Source: Ficedula albicollis | Taxonomy: Eukaryota; Chordata; Aves; Passeriformes; Muscicapidae | Assembly (NCBI RefSeq): GCF_000247815.1 | Contig: NC_021700.1 | Coordinates: 19,184,885-19,248,884, forward strand | Direction of reading: 5' to 3' | DNA: 64,000 bases | Shown: one piece after another, positions 1-14,900 of the stretch | How the letters are laid out: each line of letters starts with the position of its first letter | Numbering within the stretch: position 1 is the first letter of the stretch | Notes under the pieces: generated by a model | Database searches by the model: none | Seen by the model: only the letters and a program-made list of their open reading frames with translations | Told to the model about the DNA's origin: nothing | Program-made: the position numbers and the translations under genes

Positions 1-3000
1 TAAAAATGTGATTTGATACAAAAGGTGTGTTATGACACTAGGAAATGTAAGACATTAATTTATTTCACACTATGCTTTCTTTGTTGTGAGCTACTTCTGC
101 ACAGCAAAAAGCAGTGTCAGGATCCAGATCAGGCCGAGCTATATTATGTATTTATGAAATAGCAGTGAAGCTGCTGCACTGGGTGTTGTAATGCTCTGCC
201 CAGTAACCTGGTTACAATAGTAACTGGCTTTTCTTTTTTCTTATCTATAACACAAATGCTCCACTTTTGCCAACCAAGGAATTTTGTGGTTCCAGCAAAC
301 ATGCCCATCTGTGCATGATGTGCATAACAAAGCTGGAAAGATATGTGTATACTCTTTGTCTTTATGACTTTCCTTATCCCAGTCATGATATACAGATAGA
401 ACAGCCAGAACACCACCAGAAAAAGGTGTCAGCAAAGATTTTAGCCCAAACTAAAACTCCAAACAGCAGACATATATATCTTAAGTTCAGTCAAAACAGT
501 AGACTTCAAAACAGTCCTGCTTCACACACTTTTTATTGTAACCATTATGCTAGCTTTTGAAAATTACTTACATCAAGCAAAAAAAAGAGAGGTTATACAG
601 ATCATGATTTTCCCTAATAATAAAAAATAATGATATTTACTAATAATAAATATAATAATATTTATAATACTTATATAATAATCAATTAAATAATAATGAT
701 GATAACTAAATAATAATAATAATAAAATAATAATAATAATAACAAAAAAACCCAGAGCACTTAATGATTCCTTATAAGATTAATATTATCTTCCAACATT
801 TCCTATTTTCCAACATACCCTATAAAAGTCTTTACAGACTGAAAGTGTGCCTGCTGTCTATTGCTGTTGAAACTTCTACCTAAATTATGGAAGTTTAAAA
901 GCTATTTTACAGGCAAATTGTATGAAGTGTTTAGTACAGATTATTGAATATATCCAAAGAAAATAAAAATAATGTTATGATATTTTAAAAAATACCAGAG
1001 AAGAGGGGAAAAAAGAAAGAAAAGGAATACCAAGAATAATTTCTTTGTCAGTTCTCAAGAATTGCAAAATAAAATTGGAGGCTCTAGGCCTGCCTACATG
1101 AGACTGAAATCACTATTGCGTTGATGACAGCATTCATATGCTGAGGAGCACTGAAACCTTATCATTGCTAAATTAAAATAATTATAATTTTTAATACTGT
1201 GTAGTTCCAGGACTTTTTGTTTGGTTTAGTTAAATTTGTGAGTTCACTGGAATAGCTCAATAGTGTCTGTAAGCAGGGAGTGGCCCTTCTACCTACACAA
1301 ATATTCCAAGAAAACTCACTTCTGAGCCACAGATAATCTTTCCTTCCACTTGTGCATCATTCTCAGAACAGAGCAGTAAATACTCTAACATGTGGTGTGG
1401 GTTTACAAGACAGTGTTAATATTACCAAATATCCTTAAACATGACTTTTTGAGGTAGATTACTTGTTCCACTCTATGTTATAGTGTCAAGTTGGCTAAGC
1501 ATTTAAAATTATTAATAATTCACAGCTGTAAGTAAACACTTCTTGTGGCTGACACGATGGAAAACAGGAGAGTATTACCCTGCTTTTGTACCAGCCCAAG
1601 TGTTGTGTTCTTGGTTGTTACCTGATCAACTGAGGTCTTTGTGTGGTCTCTTTCTCTTCTTTTTTTCTTCTCCCCTTAAACATAAACCTTAAATTCCCTA
1701 ATTTCTAAAAAGTTTGAGAATGTTTGCATTTTTCCTGTCAAAATCATCATTAAGAATAATCCAGAAACTGAACTGGAATATTAGGACTCTACAAGGACTA
1801 CCAGAAATTAAACTATTTTAGGCAAATTATTCATATTAATTTCATGGCATCAAAAGGACTTCAAAATTCTTTGCAAACTACAACTTTTGCCTAATGTAAT
1901 TGTATTAGAATGACAGAAATCATAGCAAAATTAATCAAAAAGAACAAGCACATATTTTCTGTATCAACTTCTGCCAGTTTAGTTCTTGGGCTTTTTGCTT
2001 TGAAACATTATTAATGCTGAAATATAAGAAAAACAGAGTTTCACAAAGCATAGTGAGCTTTACAGCACCAAAAGACATAATTATGGAAGTCTGCCAACAA
2101 ACTGACAACCTAACTGTGCTTTATATGAGATATTACATAACAAAAGAAGAATTATGAGCTTAGTATAGTTAAAGAACTAATTCGATATCATTAAACTTAC
2201 ACTGCTTGCTTTCTTATGAATTATAAAAACTGGAAAATATGCTATAAAAATAATGTAAATATTCAGATGGAAAATAATATAACCAAGGAGTTATTTTTTC
2301 TCAGTTTAATTAATCAAGGGCTTTATAGAGTATCCATTTATTTTCCTCCTTATTTATAAAATAAATTCCAACTTGCCTGAGGCTGGCTGCCTACCTACTA
2401 AATTTTCAGCAAAATAAATAGGAGCTGAGAAACTGACCTAAACAGACTCGATCCTCCCGTCACACCTGCATTACATGTCCTCTTTTAAACATTAGAATCT
2501 CATGTGTAAGATGTTGTATTTCACTGTCCCTTTGGTTCTCAGTGTATGCAACTAAGGATGCAACTACACAAAGCAAATGATAAGGGAATCCCTGCTAAAT
2601 ATTTTAAATACAAAAACAGGGTTGTATTTTTCGTTTCCATGTAAGTGTAAGTCTTATACATTCAGTCTGATAATATGCATTCAAATTTGTTAGCATTCTA
2701 AAACAACCCTTTCTGTTGATAGTTTTTCTTCCGCTCAAATACAGGCAACAGCATCCATCATTTTGTATTCTTACAAGTAACAGAAATTGACCACCTCGTA
2801 TGCTATCACCAATGATACATCCATAGGAGCAGAGGAGCAGAGTTGACAGGCATTTCTGAGAGCCCACAGGGAGTCCTACTGATGAAACCGTTCATGAGCA
2901 AAATGTTTCTTATGTCATAAAGGGGAAAAAAGAATTCCAATACACTAAACTAAACATTTGCAATACACTGAACTAAAACGTTTTTATTATTTATGCATGA

Positions 3001-3095
3001 TATTCACACAAAATGAAAAATAATCATCAGACTTTACACTGTGCAAAGTCACATGTGCAGGAGAGGATTACTCCTCTAAGAAGTCTAATAGCAAA
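1..3095. other. Intronic or non-coding A+T-rich sequence, no gene seen
   Basis: No recognisable exon, RNA gene or transposon was found here apart from a TAA-rich simple repeat at 615-748. The short open frames (up to 97 codons) show no family resemblance. By position this should be PDE4D intron downstream of the PDE4D5 exon. Confidence 0.6.
615..748. repeat. TAA/ATAA-rich microsatellite
   Basis: An imperfect run of TAA and ATAA units, clearest at about 700-745 (repeated aat), grading leftwards into AT-rich sequence. Confidence 0.85.
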
Positions 3096-4172
3096 ATATT
3101 GTCTACCTCCACTTCAGAAAGGCTTTTGAACAATGTCTCCCATAAGTTCTTCAGAAACAATCTAATGGGGCATGGGCTGGATGAGTAGACAGCGAAGTGG
3201 ATTGAAAACTGGTGGAGTAGCTGGCTCCATAGAGTGGTGATTACTAACATGAAGCCTAGTTGAGCCATCATCTAGGCCAACATTCTGTACCCTAGGCATC
3301 GGCACAGGATCCACCTTCACTCAATACTGTCATTATTCTGTTTGACAGGTGGCGCATACTCTCAAGAAGTTCGTCAGCAACTCAAAACTGGAAGATGTGC
3401 CTTCATGCTTCCATCTACAGGAATCTCAAAAGGCTGACAGGAACCTCCTGCAGTTACACAAGGATTAGAGCAATAGAGCAGTAGCTGCTGGGGGCCACCC
3501 TGTTGGAAAGAAGCTTTCCTTCAAAGGCCCAGGCGGTTCCAGAGAACACGGAGTTGAATGTGAGCCAGCACTGTGCCCTTATGGCAAAGAGGGTTCATGG
3601 CCTCAGGCTATGCTGGAAGAGAGTTGTCATCAGATTCAGATATGACCCCTCCCTTCTGCTCAGCACTGATGGAGCCACATGTGGAGTACTGTGTCCAGTA
3701 CAAGAGAAATATGTAGCTCTTGAAAAGAGTTCAGGAAAGGACACTAACACAGACAAGGGTTGGAGCATCTCTCACACAGCAACAGACTGGTGAAGCTGGG
3801 ACTGTTAAGCCTACAGAAGACAAGAGAAGGGTGTGGGCTGTCATATCAATCTATGCAAATATCTGCAGGAATGTTATAAAGAAGATGGAGTCAGGCTCCT
3901 CCCAGCAGTGCTGAGTGACAAGATCAGACACAAGGGGTATAAAACCACAACTATTTCCCTTTGAACATCAAGAAACATTTTCTTCTTACTGTGAGGGTAA
4001 GCACAGGCACAGGTTACCTTGAGAGGCTGTGAAGGCACCATCCTTGGACACACTCAGGAGCTCTCTGGAGGTTGTTCTGGGCAACCTGTTCTAGGTGGCC
4101 CTGCTTGAGAGGAAGGTTGGCCTAGATGACCTCCCAAGTTCCCTTGTGGCCTCAACAATTCTGTGAGTCTAT
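3096..4172 (+). mobile_element. CR1 LINE fragment: ORF2 C-terminal part and 3' UTR
   Basis: The 5' end starts inside the reverse transcriptase region: the frame around 3110-3145 resembles the CR1 FSKAFDTVSH block but is mutated. At 3355-3400 a decayed copy of the LSKFADDTKL region can be followed. Then come the typical CR1 phrases for ORF2's end (gctgggggccaccctg, tggagtactgtgtccag) and the 3' UTR (aagaagatggagtcaggctc, actgtgagggtaagcaca). The element ends near aattctgtgagtct, the usual CR1 3' terminus. Stops and frameshifts make it non-functional. It is 5'-truncated, as most CR1 copies are. Confidence 0.9.
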
Positions 4173-7100
4173 ATAAAAAGATACTGAACAAGTAAGTCCA
4201 ATTTAGATTTAACAGAGAATAATTCATCTTTCTTGTGTAAATATATTGATGAATTATATAATTTTATATGACTTTTTTACAAAACTTCATAAGCTTGCAA
4301 AGAGATTGTCTTTTTTGACATATCTTTTTAATACTAAATTTAAATAAGTGACTCAAAAAACCTTATTTGTTTTTAAAAACCCTAGATTTTAATAATTGCC
4401 ACATGAAATTATTATAAATCATTAATGTTTTCTTTCAATGCCATTAAAAAAAAAACGGATTCTTTTTCAACTAATTTATGTTCTGTAGACTACTTTAAGC
4501 ATTAATTGTATACTTTATTCACCTTCTTCGGCAATCTTTTTTTCCCTAGAATATAAATTCTCTGTGGCCCTTTTAGCATTTCTAGAGTAGCACTGTAACC
4601 CTTCCAGTATCTGTATAATAGCTGAAAAAGAGTCTCAAATTTGACAAGTGCAAATCAATTGTTTTTTATTACTCTGCTTACTAATTTTACTAATGATAGA
4701 CATTTCTATTCTCAGGAAAAAGCAAATATACTCTGTCTGTTCTATACAGAAACTGTTACTCTTACTCTTTTTATTTTTCCAACTTTGAAATGCAAAATCA
4801 AGATTTTCAATAGAAACCATTGGCATTTAAAAGTTCAAAAGGTTTTTTAAAAGTACTTTACTTATAAATCTCATTCATATACGTACTTCTCTTTGTCAAA
4901 AGTCGTATCCTATAACATCAAAAGAGCAAGGGATGGCAGGAAGAAGAAAGCTTACAGTGTGGTTTATACCTCACGGTATGTTTGCTACATATAAATGTTC
5001 TGCCTCACATTCTGCCCTAAATTGCTGCCTAGACTAACAGGAAATTGCTTTATTTCTGTTCTAGCATTTCTGTATGAGCTGCTTTTTACTGTATTCAAGA
5101 CAACAAGTATTTCAATGAATACTGTAAATTAGCAAGTCATGCAAGTCATGTTATCTTTCATCCAATATTATAGTACAATGATTACTTTAATGACAATAAT
5201 GGACTAAAATATATATATACAATAATGGATTTGTTTCAAGCCTTTGTTCTGCAAATAATAGGGACTAATTACCTGATGAAAAGAAATCCAAGTCACAATT
5301 AAACTTTCTTTAAAGATTGTAATTATAATCTACATTATTTCATGACTCACTTTTTCTAACATAGTGGTGGAATACTGCTGCTCAGAAAATCTGAGATTTT
5401 CTCTTCTTTATGCTGCAGTGCTCATAGAAAGCCACATGAGATGGCTTCACAGGTAAATGTGCACTGAGGAGGTAGGGCTTCACAGGCAAGATTAGGGCTG
5501 GGCTGTCTCCAAAAACTGAGAAATTTATCATGCTCACCTACCCAACTACACACCCAATTCTAATTGTTTTAAAACAATGGATTATTTTTTCTCTCTCTCA
5601 TTGGTGTCATTGTCTCACACTGTTTCTAACACTGTGCTCTATTACTATTATTAATGCACTGTAATACTACCACCAGCATACCCCAAACATTGCTCAACCC
5701 AACACCCTTTATGAATCAACTTTTTTAATCACTAAAGTCACTATACTAGTTCTTTACAGCCCCAAAATAATTAGCAGAGAATATACTTGTATTCTCAACA
5801 GTGACTTGCACCCTCTGAAACGCATGTTTCAATTGCTTCTTTCCTGATAAATTTGGCAATTTTCTATTGTGAACTGTTTGCACTGGTAGTCAAATGACAA
5901 ATAGAGCTTTGCCATAAGCTTCCATTCTCAATCACAGAACTCTTGGCTAAGTTGTAGTATATTATATTTCAAATTATCTGGCAAGCCAGAATGTATAAAT
6001 TGAAGTTCTAGAAATGCTAGGACTCAGGTCAGGAAAGTAGAGGCAGCGTAGTAACTTAAAAACTGAAATACTGACAAGTTTTCCTGGGGTTAAAAGTTTT
6101 TACACATTTATTGTTCTGTGGTGTTTGCTCATATGCTCATTTTTGCTATGCAATAGATAAGAAACAATGCAATATGTCTTTTTTTTCTTAGTAAGAGTCA
6201 GTTCTCACATTAACTAAGGCTCTGCATTCAGTGTGAGTGATGATTTTTAAAACACACAATACCTAGGCTTGTCCAACAAAGATCATTTTACCAAAGACAA
6301 TACTTCTATGGTATTTTTTATTTTAAAAGAAGAAAAAAACCTCCCCCTCAAATTTTCCTCCTTTTTACTTTATTTCTTTTTGCTTTACTCCTGGAAACAC
6401 TCTTAATGAGCGACATAACATAGCCTGAGAAGACTTCAGGCCTGCTGTGTGAAGTGCAATGAGAATCACCGCAACACTCGTCTTCCTTCAGTTCTCACCA
6501 TTCTTTCATTCTTACCTAGGACTCAACAAACTTATGAAAAGACTGCAAATCTGCTCCGTTCAAACATATTTCTCAGCAGAGTAAAAAAGAGTGGGTGAGG
6601 TTAACCCCCATCATATTCTTCTCCCTAAAACTGATGTGGAGCATCTGTGGAAGCAGCTACTGTCAGAGGGAGTCAGGGAAACAACAGCAGAGGAGGACCA
6701 AACACCAAACACAGAACTTCCAAAATGCTGCACAAAGCACAACAGTGGTATCACAGGTGCTGAGTTTGTGGCCAAATACTGATGTATAGCTTTATATTGT
6801 TTTATTATGTGCAAAAGTGACAATGAGTACTGGAACATGGGGCATCAGTGACAAATACATGAAAAACAAATCACATGGTGATTTGCTCCACTATAACAAA
6901 AACTGAAGTCATAACAGCTCATCAATTGTTAATTTTTAATCAATCGTTAATTCAGACATTCTGAGCTGCCAATAAATTTTTCAGGATCTCTCAATCCAGA
7001 ACATCCTAATTGACATAACCAATACAGATTAAAGCTATGAATCAGCTATTGCTGTTTTATGCTGCTTTATCTTAAAACTGACTTGCAGTAAACATATGCT

Positions 7101-10100
7101 TTTTATATACATGTAAAGATATAGCTCCATGAATCCATAAGTCAGCTAGATATGTTTCAAACTATTTTTAAAATTTTCTACTTGTTATATTTAGCCCATA
7201 CTCTAATCAAGCTATAGGCAGTCAGGTGAAGAGTGCTAGTTTGCTACAAAAAATGCCAAATATGCACAAAGAAAACAGATAAGAAGAAACATAACTGATA
7301 AAATTATGTCATTTAATAAAGAGTAGATTTAACGACATGAACACAGAAAACCATCTGAAATATTTCCAGAGGAAAGCAGGTAGAAATTCAGTTAATTCAG
7401 TTATACAGTAAAATTTTAACTACATGGTGTAATATGTAATACTATCCCAAAATGTCCTCTAAAGTGAGAAAACATGTGATAGCTTTTCAATAAAATGAAT
7501 ATCATAAATATATAATCAATGATCACAAAAACTCTCTACTCATCTTTAATCAGCTTAAATACTGTGAAATTCCTGGGAAATTATTTTTATCTGACAGCAG
7601 GCCACTGCCTGTTTGCCAGTCTTTTGAATAAATTAGCCACTTTTTTGTCTTACACATTTCTGATGCATGTCACACACATGCCAAGTTAAAGCACCATGGG
7701 AAACAGCAGTGAATTTTACATTATTCTACAAGAAAAAGGAAAAAAGACAGCACAGTACACACCAGAACCAATTCCTCCTTAAATATTCTTACTCTGAGTA
7801 TTCAATAACATCAGTCTTTTAACAAATGCAACATAATATGCCCATACCCTAAAAATATTGAAAATCTTCTGCATTGTAATTATTTAATGACAAGATAAAT
7901 CTACCTAGGCAAGAGGGACAGCATGGTATTTTCATTTACTTTCTGCAATACCAAAGAAGACTAGTTTGAGCAATGAAACAAGACTAAGATATTCCCAAAT
8001 CTCGACTAGTAAGCCTTACCTGTGTTGTGTAGTCCCACCCAGTCCCACTCGTACCTGTACTAAGTTCTTGGTCTTAAACACAAAGAAACCCTTTTAGGAT
8101 AGAAATCAACTGAGTGAAAGTAATAAATGAGATCAACCAAGTTATCAAAGAGTCAAATATTAGTTAAAAGTCATCAAGCTGTTTGAGTTCTTGGTAAAGG
8201 TTTGCTAGTGATTACCCAGGTTGCTACAGGCACCTTTTACTTTCCTTTTTCTCAACTCAGTTTGGCCAGTGTTGTTATAAGTAACAAAGAAGGTTAAGGT
8301 ATGATGTTGCTTCCATTGAAAGCAAGTGTAAAAATCTTTCAAAAGACGAATTAGTCAGCTTTCCCATGGAATGAGCAATGATAGTAATTTGACAGAATTT
8401 GAGGCTCTTGAAATACTGTCTATTACGCAGATAAACAATATTCAGGATATATGAAAATGACAGGCAATTCATTTGCTTGCAGGTGAGCAAGAGAAGTTGT
8501 CACAGGGACTTTTATTAATTACTGAAAAGCATTAAAAGGAAAGGAGGGATTTCCTGCCTTTGATACTGTCAAATTTCACACTTATGTATAGGGGAATAAT
8601 TTCAGTTTTACATGACCCCACTGAATTCATATTAACAGTTCTAAAAATACCTTTTCTCTTTGGGAACCCTCTAGCTAGGACTGGTTGGACACAGACATAC
8701 AAACTCTCTAGTCACACACACACACGGACATAACCTCGTTGGGCTGGAGAATATATTGACCTAGCTGAGTTTTTGACCCTCTGACAGAGGCTGCTAAGAG
8801 GTGCTGACAGAAAATGTGAGAATAGAACTTCAGAACAGAAAGGCATTTCTCTCAATATGTCCTGTCAGAATATGGAAAGATGAAACTGTGGTTTAATGCA
8901 TATAATCATTGTGTTGAACAGCTCTCAACAGGCTTTTATCATCAGATTTTACCTAAACATATTTTATCTCACGTATACTTTGACTTTCACATAAATGCAT
9001 TTATTATGCTGAGAAAAAATAATTTATTTGAAACCTGATCAGTAACAAGTGACCTGGTTCTTACACGAGAAATAGCAAGTGACTTTTTCAGATTTCCTCA
9101 TCATCTCACACCTGTGTATATTTCTGTAGAAACCCAAGCTATTTTCCAAACTGAAGCACCTTAGTCTATCTGATCAACCTTTGATTTTTCACTATTTCTT
9201 CTCGAACAACTCCTAACAATCTAAGTATCTTTTAAGACTCCTGCTTAGCACCAAGTAGATATTTTCAGACAACTACCCACAATGATTGTTAGAACCCAGG
9301 AGTGTTATTTGAGATCCATTGTTAGCTATGCATCGCTAAAGTTGTTTTTTACCCTCTTGTACTCTTGTATTTATTGCCAATGAACTTTCTTCAACATGTT
9401 TCTTTGCTTGAAATCACTATTGCTTGATAGCCTTGACTCTAGGAGCTTTTAAAGGGTACAATATAAAAAGCTATTTTGAAGTTCATATATATAAAAATAA
9501 CTGGATCATGTTTCTTACATTCACTAAATCATTAAAAAAACCCAATTAAAAAAATTAAAAAGGAAAAACAACTAAGGAAAACTCTATAGAAACAAAAGCA
9601 TAAAAGTCAACATATCCCCTTCTCCCCCACAAAAAACCCCAAACCCACCACACCCTCCAACTAGTTTTGAAGGATGCTTTTTTCTTCTATGAAAGCACAC
9701 TGCAGTAAACAGGCTTTTTCAATACCAAAAAATTTCTGGAGTTTGTTCAATACAACATTAAGGCATGCTTGCTAGAAATTCTCTGGATTTTCCAAAAACA
9801 AATCCTCCATTTTTCTCTAAAAACAATCCTATTAAAAATACAGCATCATGTTTGCCATGTTATCCTTAGGTAATAACACTGATCTTAATGACACATAGAA
9901 GTAATAGCTTTATGGATTTGAATTATTTTGGAAATACTGAAAGAAAAAATCAGAACACATAAGCTTACTGATTTTACTTCTTTTTTTTTTGAGCAGTCAT
10001 TGGTCTCTGTCTGAAGCAAACATTAAATTCATCACTTGCAAATAAAAGTTCTCCTGCAAAACACAGCCTAAGTTATTTTTTAGTGAACTACGATAAAAGA

Positions 10101-11612
10101 AAATTGGTTTGTTTTTCTGATCTTGCTTTAACTTTTTTGACCACTCTTCTTATCTCTCAATCCTTTATCAGGTGATATATCAAATGTTACACACATAAGC
10201 ACTGAGTCCTTTTCAAAAGGCATTACAGAGTGAGCTAGAAAAAGCCCTTTATCCAACTGTGTGAAACCACAAAACCTGAAACAAGCTCTGATGAACTGAA
10301 GATATGCTAATGTGTTGCACAGTACACTGGATTCCAACATATAACAGAATTTACTTCAGAATAGTTCACTTTAGAAATACTAATACTGGCCTTCAATATT
10401 TTGAATTAGGCTTGATTAAATATAAAACAAAGTACAGTTAATTTTTGGCTATTTAGAGAGGTATGCAGGGACCTAGACTTTAAGGCAGCCCTGTATTCTT
10501 CTCTCTTCTATTCTTTGCTGGACTGAAAAATAACACTTGTGGAAAATTATTCGTTTTGTCCAGACAAATATTTCCAAGAGTCTTTGACTACAAAAATAAA
10601 ACTTTACTTAGAAACTGAACAGACAACATTATCTTCAATTCTATAGCTGTTTAAGCAGAAAGATCTAGTCTTTGAAAATAACTTGCACAATAACAAAAAG
10701 TTTGGGTTCATTCTTTGCACCACAAACGCATTCATTTTTTCTCTCGTTTTTTTTTTTTTCTTTTGGGGGTGGTACAGGTGAGGGACACTTGGCACAAAAA
10801 ATAGCTAATTTTAATTAAACTATACAGGATTCACTTGTCTTTCATTGAGATTAATAATTCTACTGTTTTCAATAAATATTTTAATTTATCAGTATCAAAG
10901 ACTTAACAGTCCAAGACTGTTACTTCTCACTTTAGCAACTGTCATAGTTTGCCAAAGTTTGTCAAACATTAAACCTATCAATTTTTCAGACAGGATATTG
11001 ATATTATGAATGTTGGAGCTAGTTCTATTTTTCATTGAAAACACAGTGCTGATTAACAAAACTGAAATTGTCCTACATTACCTCACCTGAAAATTTATTT
11101 CTTATTTTTCTGCTGTATTGTACTGAAATGTAGTAGAACTAATCACACTTTAAAAACCCCCACACAGTTAATGGGTTTACCTATGTTGTGTTCTGCTCAG
11201 TACATACTCTGTTCTGAGGTATCAAACACTTCAGCAGGGGAGAGCTAGGGCAAGCTGCAAATGAACAGGGATATTTCACTTCAGTTTCCAGGCAACACAG
11301 GAAAGTAATGGCTATGCAGCATGCTGGTCTTTGTTCCAAAAGGTGCTAGAACTCATAATTACCAAGCAGTTTAAATATAAGCATTTGCTTCTTCCACCTC
11401 ATGTATTCCAGTCCTCCCTTTTCTTTTCCTTTTTCTTTTTATTTTTTCTCTTTTTAATTTTTTCTTTTTCTTTTTTTATTAATTCCATTCCTTTTTTCCA
11501 TGTTGGAGGACAGCCTTTTTCTGAAATAGTGTCCATGTGAATAATTCATGCAGCTCCTTGGAGAAAGTCCCTTAATAATCATCTATTACTTAAATGACAT
11601 TAAAATCAAATG
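4173..11612. other. Long non-coding intronic block, no gene seen
   Basis: The sequence is A+T-rich with no recognisable exon or transposon. It contains a short (CA)n at 8713-8725. Open frames are at most 75 codons and look random. Confidence 0.6.
8713..8725. repeat. Short (CA)n microsatellite
   Basis: About six and a half CA units in otherwise unique sequence. Confidence 0.8.
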
Positions 11613-11985
11613 ATAGTCCAGAGAAGGGCCACAAGGATGGTCAGGGGATGGATCACTTCTACTGGGAGGAAAGGCTGAGAGAACTGGGTTTGTTCAGACT
11701 GAAAAAGGGAAGGCCTAGGGGTGGCTTAATTGCAGCCTTCCAGTAGCAGCAGGGAGCCCACAAGGAAGATGGAGAGAGGGGGCAAGGGGCAATGGTTTCA
11801 AACTGGAAGAGGGTAGGTTTAGATTAGTATTAGGAAGAAATTCTTCACTATGGAGGTGGTGAGACACTGGAACAGGCTGCCCAGGGAAGCTGTGGCTGCC
11901 CCATCCCTGAAGGTGCTCCAGACCTGGTTGGACTGGACTCTCAGCAGTGTGGTCCAGTGGAAGGTGTCCCTGCCCACGGCCCACC
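11613..11985 (+). mobile_element. CR1 LINE fragment, 3' part
   Basis: Recognised by CR1 3'-region phrases in order: gtccagagaagggccacaag, ggctgagagaactgggtttg, gaagaaattcttcactatgg, ctggaacaggctgcccaggg, ccctgaaggtgctccagacc. It is truncated at both ends: the terminal microsatellite-like CR1 tail is missing and the homology fades after 11985. Non-coding remnant. Confidence 0.88.
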
Positions 11986-14900
11986 TTTTACTTCCTCTCC
12001 CTTAATACGTCTGTGATATAAATATAGCATCTAGTATAAATACATGGGTTATCCTATAATAGTGTTTATATATCTTATAAAAGTGATTCCATGAGACAAT
12101 TTATTCCTCAAGCAGCTATAATTTTGGTTTCAGATGTGGAAGAAGACATGCTCAGAGCCATGGACAAGGTATCAACCCTCCAGGCAGCAACACCTCACTG
12201 CAAAGTGATCTCCAGCCCGAGTGGATTAAGCAGCCAGCAGACTGCTTCTGACAACATACCACCCACACCCTCCCTCTGCGTGTTCAGACCTGGTCCTTGC
12301 CTGGCATCCACAGCCTCCAACTACCAACAGCACTGCAGTTTAAAGAACAATAACGTCTCACAGCTCCAGTGTTTATGCTTTGTTCAGCGACTAAGAAGAA
12401 TCAGCTTGCAAGGAGATCAGTTATTTTGCCATGTTTCTGTTAATTAAAAACATTCATTCTCCCACACAAATAAAACAGAACTTCTACATTTGACATCTAA
12501 GCTGGTCAGAAACGACAATAGATAGATTTTGTTTTCGGAACTAAGTTGTTTTTATAACTGATCAGTTTCTAAATGGATGGATAATTATGATAAACAAAAA
12601 AAAGAAATCAAAGCTTTACAATATACTCATGCGACTTTAATATATACAAAAATACTCACAGGTTAAGACTCACTTCAACAAACTCAACAAGACAATTTCC
12701 TTTGATTACTCTTTGAGATATAAATAGATGACTTGGGCTTGCTGTCTTTCCTTTTATGCATATAACTGTTATATTTTCCCTTGCCTTTAATTCCTGATTT
12801 GACTTTTTTTTTTAATGTGTTCATTTTATGATTGCATGCCTGTCTTTCTAAATTGGCAGTAATAAATGTTCAAGTATTTGGGTATTTTGTTTAAGATATA
12901 AAGAAATGTAATCTACATTTTAAAAGAATATTTACATTTCTATTGTTCTTAGGTTTTGGACAAAGCTTATTTTACAAAACAATAGTCTTTGCAAAATTAA
13001 TTTAACTTGATTTCTTTTAGCAAAGCTATCATAATATTTTACCCACCACTCCCTCCACATTTTTCACAGTAAGGAAATAATCAGCATGACATTAATTTTC
13101 TATTTTTTTTCCCACAGAGTGTAACAGCAAGGAGAATTTCAATGACACTAGATTTCCAACAGCTAATTCATGTTTGCCATGTTTAAATTATTTTTCTTTT
13201 AAAATTGATTTTAATTAATTCTTTTTATTCAATTTTTTACCTCTAGAGCAATCTCTGTAGTTATCATCAGTAAATATTACGACTGTAATATTTGCACTGC
13301 TCCAGCTTGAATTTTATAATTGATAGAGATGTTTTTGCTACCATACAAACAGTCCTAGTTTGCACTTGAAGAAAAATATTTTATGCTTCTAATGTCAGTA
13401 TAATTACTATAAGAATAGGATTTTTTTTTAAATCTTCTTCCCTAGTTTCTGTTTTTTCAGAGCTGTATAGAAAGAATAAATTTCTTACACAATTTCAGTG
13501 AATGTTCTGCAAAATTCAGGGGTCTTACAGGCCTACAGGTGCAGGTGTAGCACACATGAAGGTCTCAGGAAGGTTATAATATACCTTACCTTATGCAAGA
13601 GACATCAGAATGCAAAGACGTTGTTTATTTTGCCATTTAACCCCTTATCTGCAGAATGAGTCACTACATATATGATAGACATTTCATGGAAAGCAAATCC
13701 ATGAATAAAAACTTTGGATTAATTACTGCGGTTGTGAGTATGGAAATACATACAAACAGGAAGCAGAATGTAAAACTAAAATTAATTAAACCCCCAGAGA
13801 ATATAAAAAGATATTTGGAATTTAAATATTCACCTTTTAATTCTTTATTACTTAATTTGTACATTTATTTTCTGAAGGTGATTTTTTTGTATTCAGATCT
13901 TTAGCAGAGAAACTAGAACCCTGTCCCTTTAAAAAACAAAACTTAAAAAGAAAAGGTTTGGACTTCAAAAAGTCCCCATAGCCCTTCTAGTTAAATCAGT
14001 AATAGGTAAGCATTGTAGAAATATGCCAAGATCAGTCAAGAAGACGTTGCTGGAAAAGAGCCATCCTTTTTTGATCCCAAATGGTTTAAATTAGTTCCAA
14101 GTAAAATAAATTATATTGAAAATGAAATATTTAAATTTTCTTGCCCAATAACCATCTGAACACCTGGAAAATATAATCCCACAAATAATAATAATTAAAA
14201 AAAAACCCCAAACAAACAAAGAAAGAAACCCCAAACAAACAAAAAAATCCAAACAATTTCTGCAGTGTTGCATGCTCACCCATCCTGAGTATATTGATAG
14301 ATGTCTTATGTACTTAGCCAGATATTATGTGGGCTCCAGTATCCCAATATTAGAAAATCAATTCACCTCCCTGTAAATCCCTTTTAATGTAAGTATGGAA
14401 GGCAGATACAGTACAGTCAAGCCTGCAGAAAAGTAATGAAGAAGATAGCATAAAATAATGTAATTCTTTCATTAAAAAATTAACTAAAAACCCAAACCTG
14501 CGCTCGGGAAATTCCTTCAGGGAAGGTTATAAAGATTTTAAGACAGGCTCTTAAGTGCTAAAAATGCTAAAATTGTTTGTTCAAGCAGCCATAATTTGCC
14601 CTTTGTGTACAGCATACATAATGACAGTCACGCTCTTTAATGGTGATGACAATCATCTTTTCCATCAGACCAGTAATATTTTGGGTGAGCAGAACAAACG
14701 TATTTTCCAAACAGTGAAAGAGGCCAAAGGGTCTCAAATTGAAGGGTTGCCCCTCAGTTTTTGAAACTGTATTGTAAAAAACGAAAACTGTAATGTATAA
14801 AAGGGGAATATACACACTGTACTGAAGAAGGAGTCTACTTACTACTACTTTTACTTACTACTTTGTTAAGTTCATGTTTGACATTTTCTCCACCACAGAG

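Noticed and set aside
12091..12447. A 118-codon plus-strand frame just after a CR1 fragment
   Set aside because: No recognisable domain or family, no splice context and no supporting composition shift; consistent with a chance frame.
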